Assembly (NCBI GenBank): GCA_022747635.1
Contig: JAKTNV010000018.1
Coordinates: forward strand, 1,827,501 to 1,891,500
Direction: 5' to 3'
From: Hetaerina americana
Lineage: Eukaryota; Arthropoda; Insecta; Odonata; Calopterygidae
DNA length: 64,000 nucleotides
Shown: positions 35,552 through 46,140 of the stretch, piece after piece
Layout of the letters: each line of letters opens with the position of its first letter
How positions within the stretch are numbered: the stretch's first letter is position 1
Notes under the pieces: generated by a model
What the model saw: only the letters and a program-made list of their open reading frames with translations
What the model was told of the DNA's origin: nothing
Database searches by the model: none
Made by a program: the position numbers and the translations under genes

Positions 35552-35760
35552 ATATTTATTTATTTGTCGACTTAATTGGGCGAGGTTGAGAGTAATAGTC
35601 CCTTCTTCGACCTAACCCTTACATTACAGACATTAAATTGTAGACAATCACATACAACCAAGCCCTAGATGGATGAAAATCTACCTAGGCGGGAATCGAA
35701 CCCACGACCCTTGGGTTGGTCGGTGAGGACGTTTTCCCTCCGCCACCGGGGCCGGCCTGT
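35552..35760 (-). mobile_element. SINE-B copy 1 (tRNA-derived)
   Basis: On the minus strand an A-box-like GGTGGCGGAGGG is followed at tRNA-like distance by a perfect B box GGTTCGATTCCC. A body of about 120 bp ends in GAGGTCG..GGGAC and the tail GACAAATAAATAAATAT. It interrupts the LINE-2f reading frame. Confidence 0.85.
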
Positions 35761-36020
35761 AGAGAGAAGAAGAAGAACCAGATGGGTTGGCCACACCCTG
35801 AGGCACAATGGATTCGTGAAGAATATAATAGAATGAAAAATAAAGGGAAAAGTCCAAAGACAGGAAGGCCAAGGGATAAATACCTGCGAAAAATAAAGAA
35901 GAAAGCCCATTGCAAAAAATTCTAGGAGGTAAGCCATTTTAGCATTAGATAGGGTAGGATGGAGGGCTGCAGTGCTAACCATCCTGAGGATTGAACGACC
36001 AATGATGGTCATATGTTAAG
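35761..36020 (+). pseudogene. LINE-2f C-terminal end, right half
   Basis: It continues with RRRTRWVGHTLRHNGFVKN, then KGKSPKTGRPRDKYL, then HCKKF and a tail related to DRVGWRAAV. This is the usual extreme C-terminus of this LINE type. Confidence 0.87.
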
Positions 36021-36481
36021 AAGTTATTACTGATATTATTTTTTGCAACTTAAATATTTACGTTTTATATAGTCTAATTAAGAAATTATTTACTCCTGGG
36101 ACTCATTATATTTGTTTGTACCGTGAAATCGAAAATTACCCTCGTTTTGATGTATTGAAATCACTTGAGTAAATTTTCGCGTTCTCTTGTATTTAATCCA
36201 CCTTGGTGCCCACACAGGGTGCCATTATGAAGGTAACGTGCCAATAAGTAATTTTACTTTGACCCGATATTTGAGCGATCCTAATTTATCATTGTTTACG
36301 TACACATATGCCTCTATTTAATGTATTATACCATTTATGCCAACAATATCCGTGTATAAAAATTAGTTAATTAAAATTTTAGTAAGAAAGTAGCATAATT
36401 ATTGAAATAATGAGTGCTTATAACTGTCGTATTGCATGATCTCGTGAAATATTCCTCCAAACTTCATCTACGTCTTCATAA
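36021..36481. other. AT-rich DNA, no feature recognised
   Basis: No gene or repeat was seen. Confidence 0.4.
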
Positions 36482-36680
36482 TACCCCGCAAGCCACCGCA
36501 AGGGCGTGTGGCGGGGGGTGTTGGGTCACCTCCCGTAAAAAAGGAACAAAACCACAGGCGAAGTCAAAACATGCATGCAAAACTATACCCACAGTGGCGC
36601 TTACATTCATGCAAAAATCCTTTCCACTTACACGCGTGCAAATACATATACTATCATCTAAAAAATAATTGCACTAATAA
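36482..36680 (-). mobile_element. SINE-C copy 8, best preserved
   Basis: On the minus strand the body GCGCCACTGTGGGTATAG, TTTTGCATGCATG and TTTTGTTCC leads to the hairpin. Outer strands CCCCGC and GCGGGG, inner strands CCAC and GTGG, and a CTT bulge are all intact. ATTATGAAGACG follows. Confidence 0.8.
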
Positions 36681-37744
36681 TTTCGGTTTAGAAATTTATC
36701 TATTAACGTGCAAAATAGAATTTGAGAAGTAAGAAGGCGGAGTTCCGCTATCACATGTACATGCAACATACAACGGTCTCCTCCCCGAAGGACACAGTTA
36801 GGGAATGTGACCCAACGCTGCAAGTAGCGGGAGGTCACCGCATAACGAGAGACGAGGGATGGAAGGGGAAACTTATAAAGCAGACAAAGCAGAGCAAGCA
36901 ATACTGCAAAAATTACTACATTATTTATTGGCCATCTAGTGAGGTCATGCGGAAAGAAACTTTGATCGGTGCAGATTTGTGCTTTGGTCTCCGAAACTTG
37001 TTAAGTTTGAAGCTAAATCCTATGTAAGAAAGAATACGTACTCTTAGAAATCGTGAGAAGATAAAAGGGGAAATATACTTCATTGTGACTGCGCCTTCTG
37101 GATTGTTCGCGTCGAGAAGTGTGCTCCAGGGAGGATGGAGTGTGAGGGGTAGTGGGGGGGAGGGAGGGAGGGAGAAAGGATAGGGAAGGGAAAGGGGCGT
37201 GGCGGGACGATGAGATGGAAAAACGAGGAAAAAGTGGGAAGTTTGCCCAAATGGGAAAAGCAAGGACGTCATGGTTGAAATGATATATGGGGAGGCGTCT
37301 CACCCCCCCAATTATCATGTCCCCTTTCCCACCCCCTCGCCGCACTTGATGGCTGTAAAATGTCTCGAGAGTCTTTACGTTTTTTTATCAATCATCGCTC
37401 TTCTCTCGCAGTGATATTTTGTGATTCCCTTTATTCGCCATCCATCACAGGCGTCCGTCCATTCTCAGTAGATCCTGGAAACTCATTTAAATATGACCCA
37501 TAGCTTACTTGAATCTTCAACTTTCGTTAGAACAAATATTTCGGATTACCGATTTCGTCTACCCGGATAAAAAACAAGGTGTGCCTTCCGAGTGTCAAAT
37601 GTTCCACCGATGTGGTCACCGCAGACACCGTCCCTTGCCCCTTTTGATGTTTTTCTGCTATTGGAGACCAAGAGGCGAGAAGGGAAAGATTTCTCGTCCA
37701 CTTCCAAGTCCTAATATTTGATTCCCGAACCCTCGTTCACGTGA
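36681..37744. other. No gene recognised
   Basis: Mixed composition, with a G/A-rich patch at 37130-37260 and C-rich patches further right. Confidence 0.4.
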
Positions 37745-37870
37745 AGCGTGCATTTTAATGTCAATATCTACGCACCGAATCGTCCTCAAGGCGGGGGATG
37801 GCGCACGGCACCTGCACGATGCATGCACACACGTCAGTCCGTGTATGTTTTCGTGCGTGCTCGTATGGAC
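37745..37870 (-). repeat. Degenerate SINE-C copy
   Basis: The minus strand keeps GTGTGCATGCATCGTGCAGG and CATCCCCCGCCTTGAGGACG but the 3' hairpin strand is lost. Confidence 0.4.
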
Positions 37871-38427
37871 AAACACGGGCGCGCACGCGTGCGTTATGTC
37901 TGTTCACACGCCATGCGCAGCGGTTTTGCCTTAAACATTTCAAGTTTTCGCTTTCGATTAGAAATCTTCGGGTGCTTGGCGGGTTCGATTTTGTTTCGAT
38001 AGCGTGCCCTCCTATGAAATGGAATGAATGGACGAGCAGCACTTGAGGCTGCCAGCGCTGTTGTCATTTTATTTCCCCTCTCCTTGTGATCCGATCGGCC
38101 AATGCGATGTGGGGCCGTGGCATTTGCCGCGGTGTCGCATGAAAACACCGGTGTCCCTCACCGTTATAGAAGTCCTGGGTCTTGTTTGGTCTCTTCGGCT
38201 TGGAAGTGTTTCCATCCTAATTCCTCGAGCATCCCCGCCACGCTTAATCCACTCCGCTCGTAGTGATCTTTAGCATCTCTAACGGATATTCATTCAACTT
38301 TTTTCAATTCCTTAATAAACGTGTTCACCCATGGATACGTATGCACATGTACGGGGAATAAATGGACATGTTGGCAAAATGTTTTAATTTGCGCGCATTT
38401 ATAGTGTATATGGAGGAAATGTGATGA
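37871..38427. other. No feature recognised
   Basis: Mixed composition without a gene or repeat. Confidence 0.4.
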
Positions 38428-38840
38428 TAAGGTCAAAGAGAAACGTTATCTTTCGCTGGTGACACATCATTTACAGAATATGCTGCTATGGGATCCTCAT
38501 AAAGTTGGATTGATTGCCGAGTTGGATCGCGTGCAGCGTAGAATGGAAGCTAGATGTGTATAACGTTGTAATGAAAAACTTAGTTGCGTATCCGCAATAT
38601 CAGAGTAACTCTTCGGTTGCGGCTCTCCACCCGTAGGTTGGGAATCGCCCATGAGGCTAGGATACGGAATTTGTCTCGCCTATATTGGAGGAAGTGTCTC
38701 TAGCCATGATATTAAAATTTTTTCATTTACCCCATCGCACTGCGGCCTGAGAGATCATGGCAATAATTACAGAGGTCAAGTGTAGGACGGGTTGATATAA
38801 TATGTTGTTATTTTCCCTCGAACGATAAAAGATCAGAATA
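38428..38840 (+). pseudogene. CR1-like LINE C-terminal part, copy c
   Basis: The reading resembles YLSLV.HHLQ, then WDPHKVGLIAELDRVQRR, then in decayed form the GGCCTGAGAGATCA block and the SRTISD-like end. This is the LINE region just upstream of that present in copies a, e and f. The terminal hairpin is not evident. Confidence 0.75.
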
Positions 38841-39094
38841 AATTAAACTCGGGAAAAAGGGGATTTTTTTCTTTTCATTCTAAGTAGTCAAGTGTGTTGC
38901 CAGTATTTCATTTAATCTGCTTTCATTATCCTTGCTACTAGCAGCTCGTCTCTTTCCTTAGAATAACATTTCAAATTTTGGACACCATAGGGCATGTATC
39001 AGTAGTTATTTTCTACAATAAATAAACTTATATAACTTTTATGAAAGTCTCACGGATGTGAATAATAATGTATATTAAGTAGGCAATAGCGAAC

Positions 39095-39200
39095 AAGGAC
39101 AAAAACACAGGAACACACAAAAAAGAAAAGAAACTCACGCGTTTTCGAAATTTCGGTGGTCCAAGCCATCTATCTCAAGGAAGAAACTGAGCAGTTCCTC
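39095..39200 (-). repeat. PLE-like terminus, relative of the two palindromes
   Basis: AACTCACGCGTTTTCGAAATTTCGG followed by TCTCAAGGAAGA parallels, more loosely, the GGACACTCAC...TTTCG...TTCTTCAAG order in the palindromes at 39625 and 39976. Confidence 0.45.
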
Positions 39201-39344
39201 TTAGCTGTGCATTATTATTCACATCCATGAGAATTTCACATAAGTTTCATGTATACACATACTATATAGTATGAATACCGACGGTTCGGGGTCATCGGAA
39301 CGCACAAGCCCTTCCACCACATCAAGGTTGTAGTCCGGGGAGGG

Positions 39345-39405
39345 ATATATATATATATATATATGTATATGTATATGTATATGTATATATATATGTATAT
39401 GTATA

Positions 39406-39437
<32 letters not shown>

Positions 39438-39484
39438 GTATGTATATATATGTATGTATATATATATGTATATATATATATATG

Positions 39485-39516
<32 letters not shown>

Positions 39517-39518
39517 TG

Positions 39519-39582
<64 letters not shown>
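39345..39582. repeat. TA/TATG microsatellite
   Basis: About 240 bp of TA and GTATATA-type repeats. Confidence 0.95.
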
Positions 39583-39587
<5 letters not shown>

Positions 39588-39624
39588 CTTCGAAATGGAA
39601 CGCTCTTCGGCGACACACAAATAT

Positions 39625-39834
39625 ATAAAAACACAGATGTAGATTTTTAGAATATAGAGACACAAAGAAAGGACACTCACAATTTGTTATTTTACGTTTC
39701 GACAGCACGGCTGTCGTCTTCAGAACCTTCTGATTCTGAAGACGACAGCCGTGCTGTCGAAACGTAAAATAACAAATTGTGAGTGTCCTTTCTTTGTGTC
39801 TCTATATTCTAAAAATCTACATCTGTGTTTTTAT
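39625..39834. repeat. Long near-perfect palindrome 1
   Basis: Arms 39625-39725 and 39734-39834 (101 bp each) are exact reverse complements as far as I can check by eye, around an 8-bp spacer. The right arm contains CTGAAGA, a 6-bp stem (GACAGC/GCTGTC) and GAAAC, the order of a hammerhead core as at Penelope termini. GGACACTCAC is shared with palindrome 2. Confidence 0.95.
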
Positions 39835-39838
39835 GTAT

Positions 39839-39839
39839 G

Positions 39840-39922
<83 letters not shown>

Positions 39923-39945
39923 TTATATATATATATACACATACA
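39839..39945. repeat. TA microsatellite between palindromes
   Basis: Mostly TA units with a few TTTATA interruptions. Confidence 0.95.
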
Positions 39946-39975
39946 TACACGATTATACGGAAAAACTCACACGAG

Positions 39976-40176
39976 CGGCACAATAGAAACCAAATAGAAT
40001 AACAACATTTAAAAGGACACTCACCCGGTAATTTGTTCGAGCTTTCGGCCCTCTCAGAGGCCTTCTTCAAGTGAGACTCTCTTGAAGAAGGCCTCTGAGA
40101 GGGCCGAAAGCTCGAACAATTATCCGTGTGAGTGTCCTTTTAAATGTTGCTATTCTATTTGTGTTCTATTGTGCCG
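39976..40176. repeat. Long imperfect palindrome 2
   Basis: Arms of about 96 bp (39976-40071 and 40081-40176) pair with a handful of mismatches and a 9-bp spacer. The order GGACACTCAC, AATTTGTT, TTTCGGCC, CTTCTTCAAG from the outside in parallels palindrome 1. GAAGAAG, GGCCTC/GAGGGCC and GAAAG recall the hammerhead layout more loosely. Confidence 0.92.
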
Positions 40177-40180
40177 TCCC

Positions 40181-40181
<1 letters not shown>

Positions 40182-40216
<35 letters not shown>
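40182..40216. repeat. TA microsatellite
   Basis: TA units followed by TTTATTTA. Confidence 0.9.
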
Positions 40217-40217
<1 letters not shown>

Positions 40218-40229
40218 TTATTTATTTAT

Positions 40230-42149
40230 ATTTATTACACACACACATACGCGCACAAACATGTATTGATTGAAATTGGGATATATGTACATTCATGCTG
40301 TTTACTGGAATGTGGAATCGAAAAACATAACAGTTCTAGTTAATGAATTGTAGAACGATATACTTGCTTTGGGGGCTCGTAATATACCCCTCTTCTTTTA
40401 TTTTAAGCTCGACAGACCTATTTTTTTAAACCCTACCTCGTCCCTGCACCCTCTGCTTACGTCATCTTACTGTTATTTGCTTTAGCAGTAATAGGAATGT
40501 TGGCGTTTGTTTCTCGGCGTGAGAGTATTAAGTTTGACTAAACATTAGATCGATTTCAACCCACCTGCGTGAAATGGTTATTCCACAGTAAATGTTTTTC
40601 CTCCTCCGTCCCATCACGTGCCCAGTGGCCCGCGGAGAGCACGGCGTGGGCCGTGGGATCTGGTGCGGGCGATCGAACTCGCAATCGCCGGTCGCCAGTG
40701 TAAATACCTCCCAGCTTTCAGTAATCGTTCGAGAGGCATTCGTTTCTTCCCGCGGAGGCCGTTTTTATTTTCATAATTCTGTGAGTGTGGGGGTGGGGGG
40801 GGGGGAGACCGCGGCCCCCCGATGGGGCGTCCGCGCGAGCATCCCCGGGGCGCCCTTTTTGTGAAATGTGTGGGTGGCCGCCGAGGAGGGGGTGCCGGGG
40901 GGAGGGAGGGGAACGGCAAACGAGGGACGCACACGGAAAGGAAAACTCTGCCCATTATAAAACCCCCGCTCTGTAATTTGCCCTGGCGGGTGGAAAGTAA
41001 ACCTTGCATTACCACCTCCCCCGAAACAGAGGGCGTGCAGTGCGCCCTCTCTCTTGTTTTTGCCTCCACCCTCCGCTGCTGCGGCGACGGCGCTGCTGCT
41101 CCCGTGTTGTTCCGCCTTACTTTATTATTTACTCTATAGGAGCGTAAAATGCACCCCCCCCCCCTTTGGTTTTGTCGCAATCCGCCCCCCCCCCCCGCCC
41201 TCGCCAAGGTGGGTTCATCGGTTTTTTCTTCGTCTGGTCTTTTCTGTTCTGCTTGAATCGTCGTGAGGTATTCGCCGCCTTAATGGATCCTTATCTGTCT
41301 TTTTACTTTCAGGATGTAATTGCTCGGTTTTTCATGAAAAGAAATGTCGATTGAGTAAATTGGCGCCGTCCCCGTGTGTGTTCTGCTTTGCTTTTAACTT
41401 TCTCTTGGACGACGCGAGGTGGTGGAGTGATCGGTCGGAGCCCGTTTCGTGTTTGCCTAGGGCTGGAGGAATTCTCCCGATTAGAACCTCCCTTAATTGG
41501 AATCCTCGGACAATGCCAGCCGAGACTTAATGAAGATTGTACATATATACCTACACATACTTATGGCGGAGACGGAAAACTTTGGAACCCCCCCTTAAGT
41601 GGTTTTCAAACGTATTATTGTCCTATTCACATTTTCTTGGAAACATTCCGAAAACTACATCTTCAAAAAGAGTTAATGGCTGTGATGAATTTTGTGGTGT
41701 TATTTTGAATTTAATGTGATTTATGTCAGTTCGAAGTATGGGACCATTCAAAAACCAATGTGATAAATTTAGTAGTTGACCACCATGTGTGAAATCCACG
41801 TGAGTATAATTTTTTTAAAGAATTTAAAACCTGGAAGATTAATGCTTTTTAATTACCCGTTATCCTTTTCCTCTTCTACCCCCTATGTTCAATGCAGTGG
41901 CGAAGTTACGTAAATACCTGTCTTTTGAATGATTTACGAGCGTTCTTCATAAATTTTATATGTACTGCTTCAAAAACTATATTATAGAGTGCTGGACACA
42001 TTAGCCCTTGCGGTTAAAAGTGTCCAGCTCCGTGTTGCCCAATGCTTCAAATAACAATCCTGTTTGTCGGTAAAATGTAAATATGTGTGTATAAATGTGT
42101 GCTGCATATTGGTAATTATTATAGCTTATGCAATTCGCGTTCAAATGAC
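40230..42149. other. No gene recognised; contains a GC-rich island
   Basis: 40600-41260 is GC-rich and CpG-bearing with long G and C runs (40785-40815, 41150-41200). The rest is mixed or AT-rich. Frames up to 197 codons are compositional. Confidence 0.4.
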
Positions 42150-42560
42150 CAAGTGGGCTAGGATGTTGCTCTTTAGGTTGGCTCAATGGACATACGGTTG
42201 AGTTGGTTAGGCCCCACCTAGAGTACACTCTAAGTGTATGCTTCCCTCACGGGATACGCTTAGTGTTGGAACTAGATCGAGTGTTTGAAAGGGTTTTTGA
42301 AAAGTGGTAATGAACAATGTAGCAATGTCGCGACATTATTGGAAGAATTAGGATGGGAGCCAGTAGTTGACCGTAGGTTTACATGCAGGTTAAATTTACT
42401 TTGTAAATGCGAGACAGGTGACAAATCTAAGGTCGTTAAGGGCATATTGCAGGCCCCCTCTTAATATGCTTGATCAGATCTTCAACGTAAAATAAGGGAT
42501 ATTTATTGTAGAACAGATAGATTAAAAATTTTGTGTTTTCTTCGCTTGATTAGGAGTTGG
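42150..42560 (+). pseudogene. CR1-like LINE C-terminal part, separate copy g
   Basis: In shifting frames the sequence reads VRPHLEYTL, then LVLELDRVFERVF, then LLEELGWEPVVDRRFTCRLNLLCK, then RTDRLK. The order is the standard one for the C-terminal domain of CR1-type LINE proteins. It keeps a stretch that copies a-f lack, and may be another subfamily. Confidence 0.8.
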
Positions 42561-43085
42561 AAATTTGGCAATCCCTTCAGTCTGACAGATTTGAGTTGGT
42601 CAATGAAACATGATACCTCTCCTGTTCCCCCCTCCTAAAATTCTTGAAAGACTCCAATATATCTTCCCGCACCAACCCCCACCCCCAACAAGGCAGTGAA
42701 GATCATCAACCGTCTCTTAATAAAGGTCAAACCATTGTAGACAAACACCCCCACTAATTACATGTAGAGCACAATGTATTCCGCCGCTATTTCTAAGAAC
42801 GGTGGAGTGTTACATTGTGTTCTTCATTCAATGACCACTTAATTAAAATAAACTTTCACAAATTTCAGCCACAAACCTTCCAATGCATACCCTCCCCCTC
42901 CCCTAGACAACTAATAGGTTCCTGCACCTGCACTCAACTTACCCCCTCCCCTCTCCCTTACTCCTACCCCTACCTTACCCCCTCTCCTCTCCCTATCGCC
43001 CCTCTTGGAACCCGATGATGACGCGCAGCATCGAAACCATGGTCTTAAAATATTAAATCATTTTGGTGGAAGTGTAAAGTTTCTT
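42561..43085 (+). mobile_element. PLE terminal region with degenerate hammerhead-like core
   Basis: A pyrimidine-rich tract (42885-43008) leads into CCGATGA (43012-43018), GAAACC (43033-43038), palindromic ACCATGGT and C. This is the order seen at PLE-1 and PLE-2 ends, with one substitution in the CTGATGA box. Confidence 0.55.
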
Positions 43086-43135
43086 TTTTACCCTCACAAT
43101 GAAAGAATTCCACAAAGTTAAACCTGAAACTGTTA

Positions 43136-43301
43136 TTGAAATTAAATTTAAAATACTTCGCCTTTCCACATAAAAAACTTTTATTTATGACCCAGGTTTC
43201 GTTATGGTATAGCATCATCAGGTGGTATACCATAACGAAACCAAGGTTGTAAATAAAAGCTTTTTATGTGGAAAGGCGAAGTATTTTAAATTTAATTTCA
43301 A
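43136..43301. repeat. Palindrome of PLE-2-like termini
   Basis: Arms 43136-43210 and 43227-43301 (75 bp each) pair with about five mismatches around a 16-bp spacer. Each arm contains the ATACCATA(A)CGAAACC...AAATAAAAG...GGAAAGGCGAAGT sequence found at both PLE-2 arms, so two PLE ends lie head to head. Confidence 0.9.
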
Positions 43302-43586
43302 CATGAAGAATTCCCACCAAGTGACGCCAGAAACTCTTTCATTTTTCTGAAACTGTTATGTTTAAGAGATGATAATAGTTATGATCACAGGCGTGAAGAG
43401 TGTAATTAGTATTGATTGATGGTGTGTATAATATGTCGATATCAGGCATTTACAAAGTAATTACCGATTTGTATGAGATTAAACTCACATTGGTTGAAAA
43501 TTTTGCTTATGTAAGTAGCTTCTTTCGCGGTGAATAACTTGTTCGAGTGCATGATCGGAATAGTATATGTGTTGAGATATAATGAT
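43302..43586. other. No gene recognised
   Basis: The start (CACCAAGTGACGCCAGAAACT) matches the sequence just outside the PLE-2 right arm at 47987-48009, so element or shared flank continues for about 40 bp. The rest is AT-rich and unassigned. Confidence 0.4.
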
Positions 43587-43695
43587 TGTGCGGGGGGTGT
43601 TAGGTCGCCATCCATGGCTGGTGACCTAACACCCCCCGCCAAACGCTCTCTCGGCGGCTTGTGGGGTGTCATCTGGGTTTAGATGATGGTGCAGG
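43587..43695 (+). mobile_element. SINE-C copy 9 with an inverted fragment
   Basis: GCGGGGGGTGTTAGGTC (43590-43606) is the reverse complement of GACCTAACACCCCCCGC (43623-43639), giving a 17-bp perfect palindrome. The right half continues as a SINE-C hairpin end (CGGCGGCTTGTGGGGTGTC). Confidence 0.7.
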
Positions 43696-45454
43696 TACGG
43701 TCTTACATTGATTGCATGCAACTGTTTCTCTTCTAGGAAGGTATGCATGTGCATCTGTGATCTCGAAGCTTGTCCTTTTACTCCTATCCTAGATGCGCTA
43801 GGCACGTTTCCGCAGTTACGCAAAAGGGCTCGCTCATCTGCGCCCTGCTCTGCTCCTCCATTAAGAGAAATTAAACATATCCTGAAAGTGCGCAAATGAA
43901 AATAGATGGGAAGTAGAACATCCCTTCGTCTGTTGTCTCAATTAGACTCCCCATTCCCCGATCCCACCCGAGGAATAAATCCTCGTTATGAGCCGAAATG
44001 AAGAAGAAATTTCCACCCTCCGTTGTCATCTTTTAAAAAAATGTCTCATTGCGTGACTTGGGCGGTGGGGTTTGGGGTGGAGGAGGGGAGAATTGCGAAG
44101 ACGCGGAATGAGAGAACCCAATTTCGCAATTACGCGCGCACTGGCCGAAGGAAGTTCTTTCGCTCGCCCCAGAGTTCTGCTCTGACGTTTGGGAAGGGGG
44201 GGGTGGCGAGTGGAACTGGGTTTATAATCAGCGGGGGGAGGGGGCGGGCGTGGAAAGTGGGGGGGTGGGTCGGGGGAGAGTCTGGGGGGCACTTAATTCG
44301 GTGGCAGAAGCAACACAAGGGAACGCACTTATGTGTGGAGATACATTAATCTAAAAAAGGAGACGGGTGGGAGGAGGTTCGGGAGGGGCGGGGGCGAGAT
44401 GGGAGGGGATGGGCTGTTGCCATGGAGACGGCGTCTCTCCTCCGCCCTAGGAGTGGAAACACCGCCATCTAAATGTCGCACCCTTAGTTAACTTGGCGTT
44501 TCGAGATAGAGCGGTGGCGTCACCAAGTAGTTGGGGTTGACGTGGACTGAAACGTGGTTTCCTGTTTCATGCTTAAGTGTTTCCCTCGAACTCCACTCCG
44601 AGCCACCGTGAGAGTTAGAAGACCCAATATGCGACATAAACCATCTTTTTAAGTCATCTCACCAGAAAAGAGAGATTCGAGGAAATGGACCACGTGGATA
44701 ACAAGTGCCCGACGAGTTTTTTTCTAAATCACGGGATGCAGTTTAATGGTCCACGACAGACCGTGGGGGGGGGGGGGGGTCACTGGCGGTTTTGGCTTCT
44801 GGATTTAGAATTTAGCGAAGGAACTCGTGATCCGAGAATCATTTAGCGCGTGTGATACGGATGGTAGCGCACACTTCCGACAAATCCGATTATTCGGCCG
44901 TAGTGGTAGGTGGAGGAGGACGACCTCCAGATGACCTCACGTAGGGCATACTCTATTACGGGTGGTGTAAGATAGAGTTTGATCGTATTTTTAACCGGCA
45001 AATTTACTCTCAATTATTGATTGCATCCCAACCGCCGTGTAAGTTTCCTTCCGTCGCCGTGCCTTGCCTTGTACCCCTCTCTCCCGAGGCTTACGCAGTT
45101 TCTTGAATCGAACGTGTGTCGGCCATCTCCCCCCTCCCCCTTCCTCCCTCATACTCTTCCCTCGCGCCCCTTGGCTCCTCTCAATCCTCTCTCTCTCCTT
45201 TGGGAAGGCTCGCGACAAAGCCTGGCCGACAATTTTGTCAATATGTCGTCGATGCTGTTGCAATGAGTCATTTACAAGAAAATGAGCGATCTGGTGATGT
45301 TATGCGTAAATTAGAAATAATACTGTGTTTTCCACACATGGAGGGTGATACCTCGTGGGCACTTTATTCACCAAGAAACATGTTCAGAAAAAGGTAATTA
45401 CGGCAACTCATTGGAGAGAAGTGACTAAACTTGTCATTGCCACTATGGTAGTTT
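43696..45454. other. No gene recognised; GC-rich island
   Basis: 44040-44480 is G-rich with CpG, and a poly-G run lies at 44765-44780. A pyrimidine-rich patch lies at 45120-45210. Frames here are short and unsupported. Confidence 0.4.
44416..44429. promoter_or_regulatory. RFX X-box-like site
   Basis: GTTGCCATGGAGAC fits the X-box form (GTTGCC, 2-bp spacer, half-site related to RGYAAC) bound by RFX factors. It lies at the right edge of a GC-rich island, and CGCCATCT, a YY1-like core, occurs about 35 bp downstream. No gene is visible beside it, so this may be chance. Confidence 0.35.
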
Positions 45455-45938
45455 TTTCACTCTTTGATATGGAACGCAACTATGTACGGCAAGGAAACGT
45501 GGTCACCGAAGCAGGAGGAAAGACGTAGATTGGAGGCTATTGTGGATATGTGGGTGTGGAGAAGAATGAAGAAGGTGAAATGGACGGAGAAGAAAAGAAA
45601 TGAGGAAGTACTTGGTATGATGGTGGGCGAAGAGAGGGGGTTGTTGGGAGCAATCCTTTGGAGGCAGGAAAAGTGGATGAAGGGGGTATTGACCGGCAGT
45701 GCGATGTTGAAGACTGTGATTGAGGGGAGAATGTTAGGCAAACGAGGAAAGGGAAGGAACAGGTTAGGGATGTTGGACGGGATGAAGGGAGGAAGAAAGT
45801 ACTCAAAGATGAATGGGGACATGATGTAGAGTAGGATGCTGGAATTTGTGTTTTGTTAGGAGTCAAAAAATATTAATTATTTGGTAGTTGTGTCCATCAA
45901 AAACCTTACCTTAACCGGTAGATTACTTTTAAAAATTT
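45455..45938 (+). pseudogene. LINE-1f 3' copy, 5'-truncated, largely open
   Basis: From 45464 to 45829 the frame stays open through MWVWRRMKKVKWTEKKRNE, GEERGLLGAILWRQEKW and GKRGKGRNRLGMLDGMKGG, ending at TAG. The 3' untranslated part ends in CTTAACCGGTAGATTAC, the family terminus. The 5' cut lies just upstream of the TMYGKETW segment. Confidence 0.88.
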
Positions 45939-45940
45939 TT

Positions 45941-46009
45941 TTATTCACACGACCCGAGTTTTGACACTTAATGTGACACCAGGTTTTGAAACCAGGGTCT
46001 TGTGAATAA
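45941..46009. repeat. Short palindrome with PLE-like GAAACC
   Basis: TTATTCACACGACCC (45941-45955) pairs with GGGTCTTGTGAATAA (45995-46009), one mismatch. Inside lies GAAACCAGGGTC, like the end of the hammerhead-like core at other PLE termini. Confidence 0.6.
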
Positions 46010-46140
46010 AAATACCATTTTGGAAATCACGGGTGTTAATTTATCATTTCCATCTCATACGGAAAGTTTTACGCAAAGTTTAGCCGGAAACTAATCGGCA
46101 CGGTAGTTTAATCTGGATAGGGTAGATAGCAAAAATTGGC

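Noticed and set aside
39219..39708. Minus-strand frames of 128-153 codons of Ile-Tyr repeats
   Set aside because: They are translations of the TA array.
44023..44349. 108-codon frame near the X-box as the regulated gene
   Set aside because: Gly/Arg-biased frame in a G-rich island, and the X-box lies downstream of it rather than upstream.
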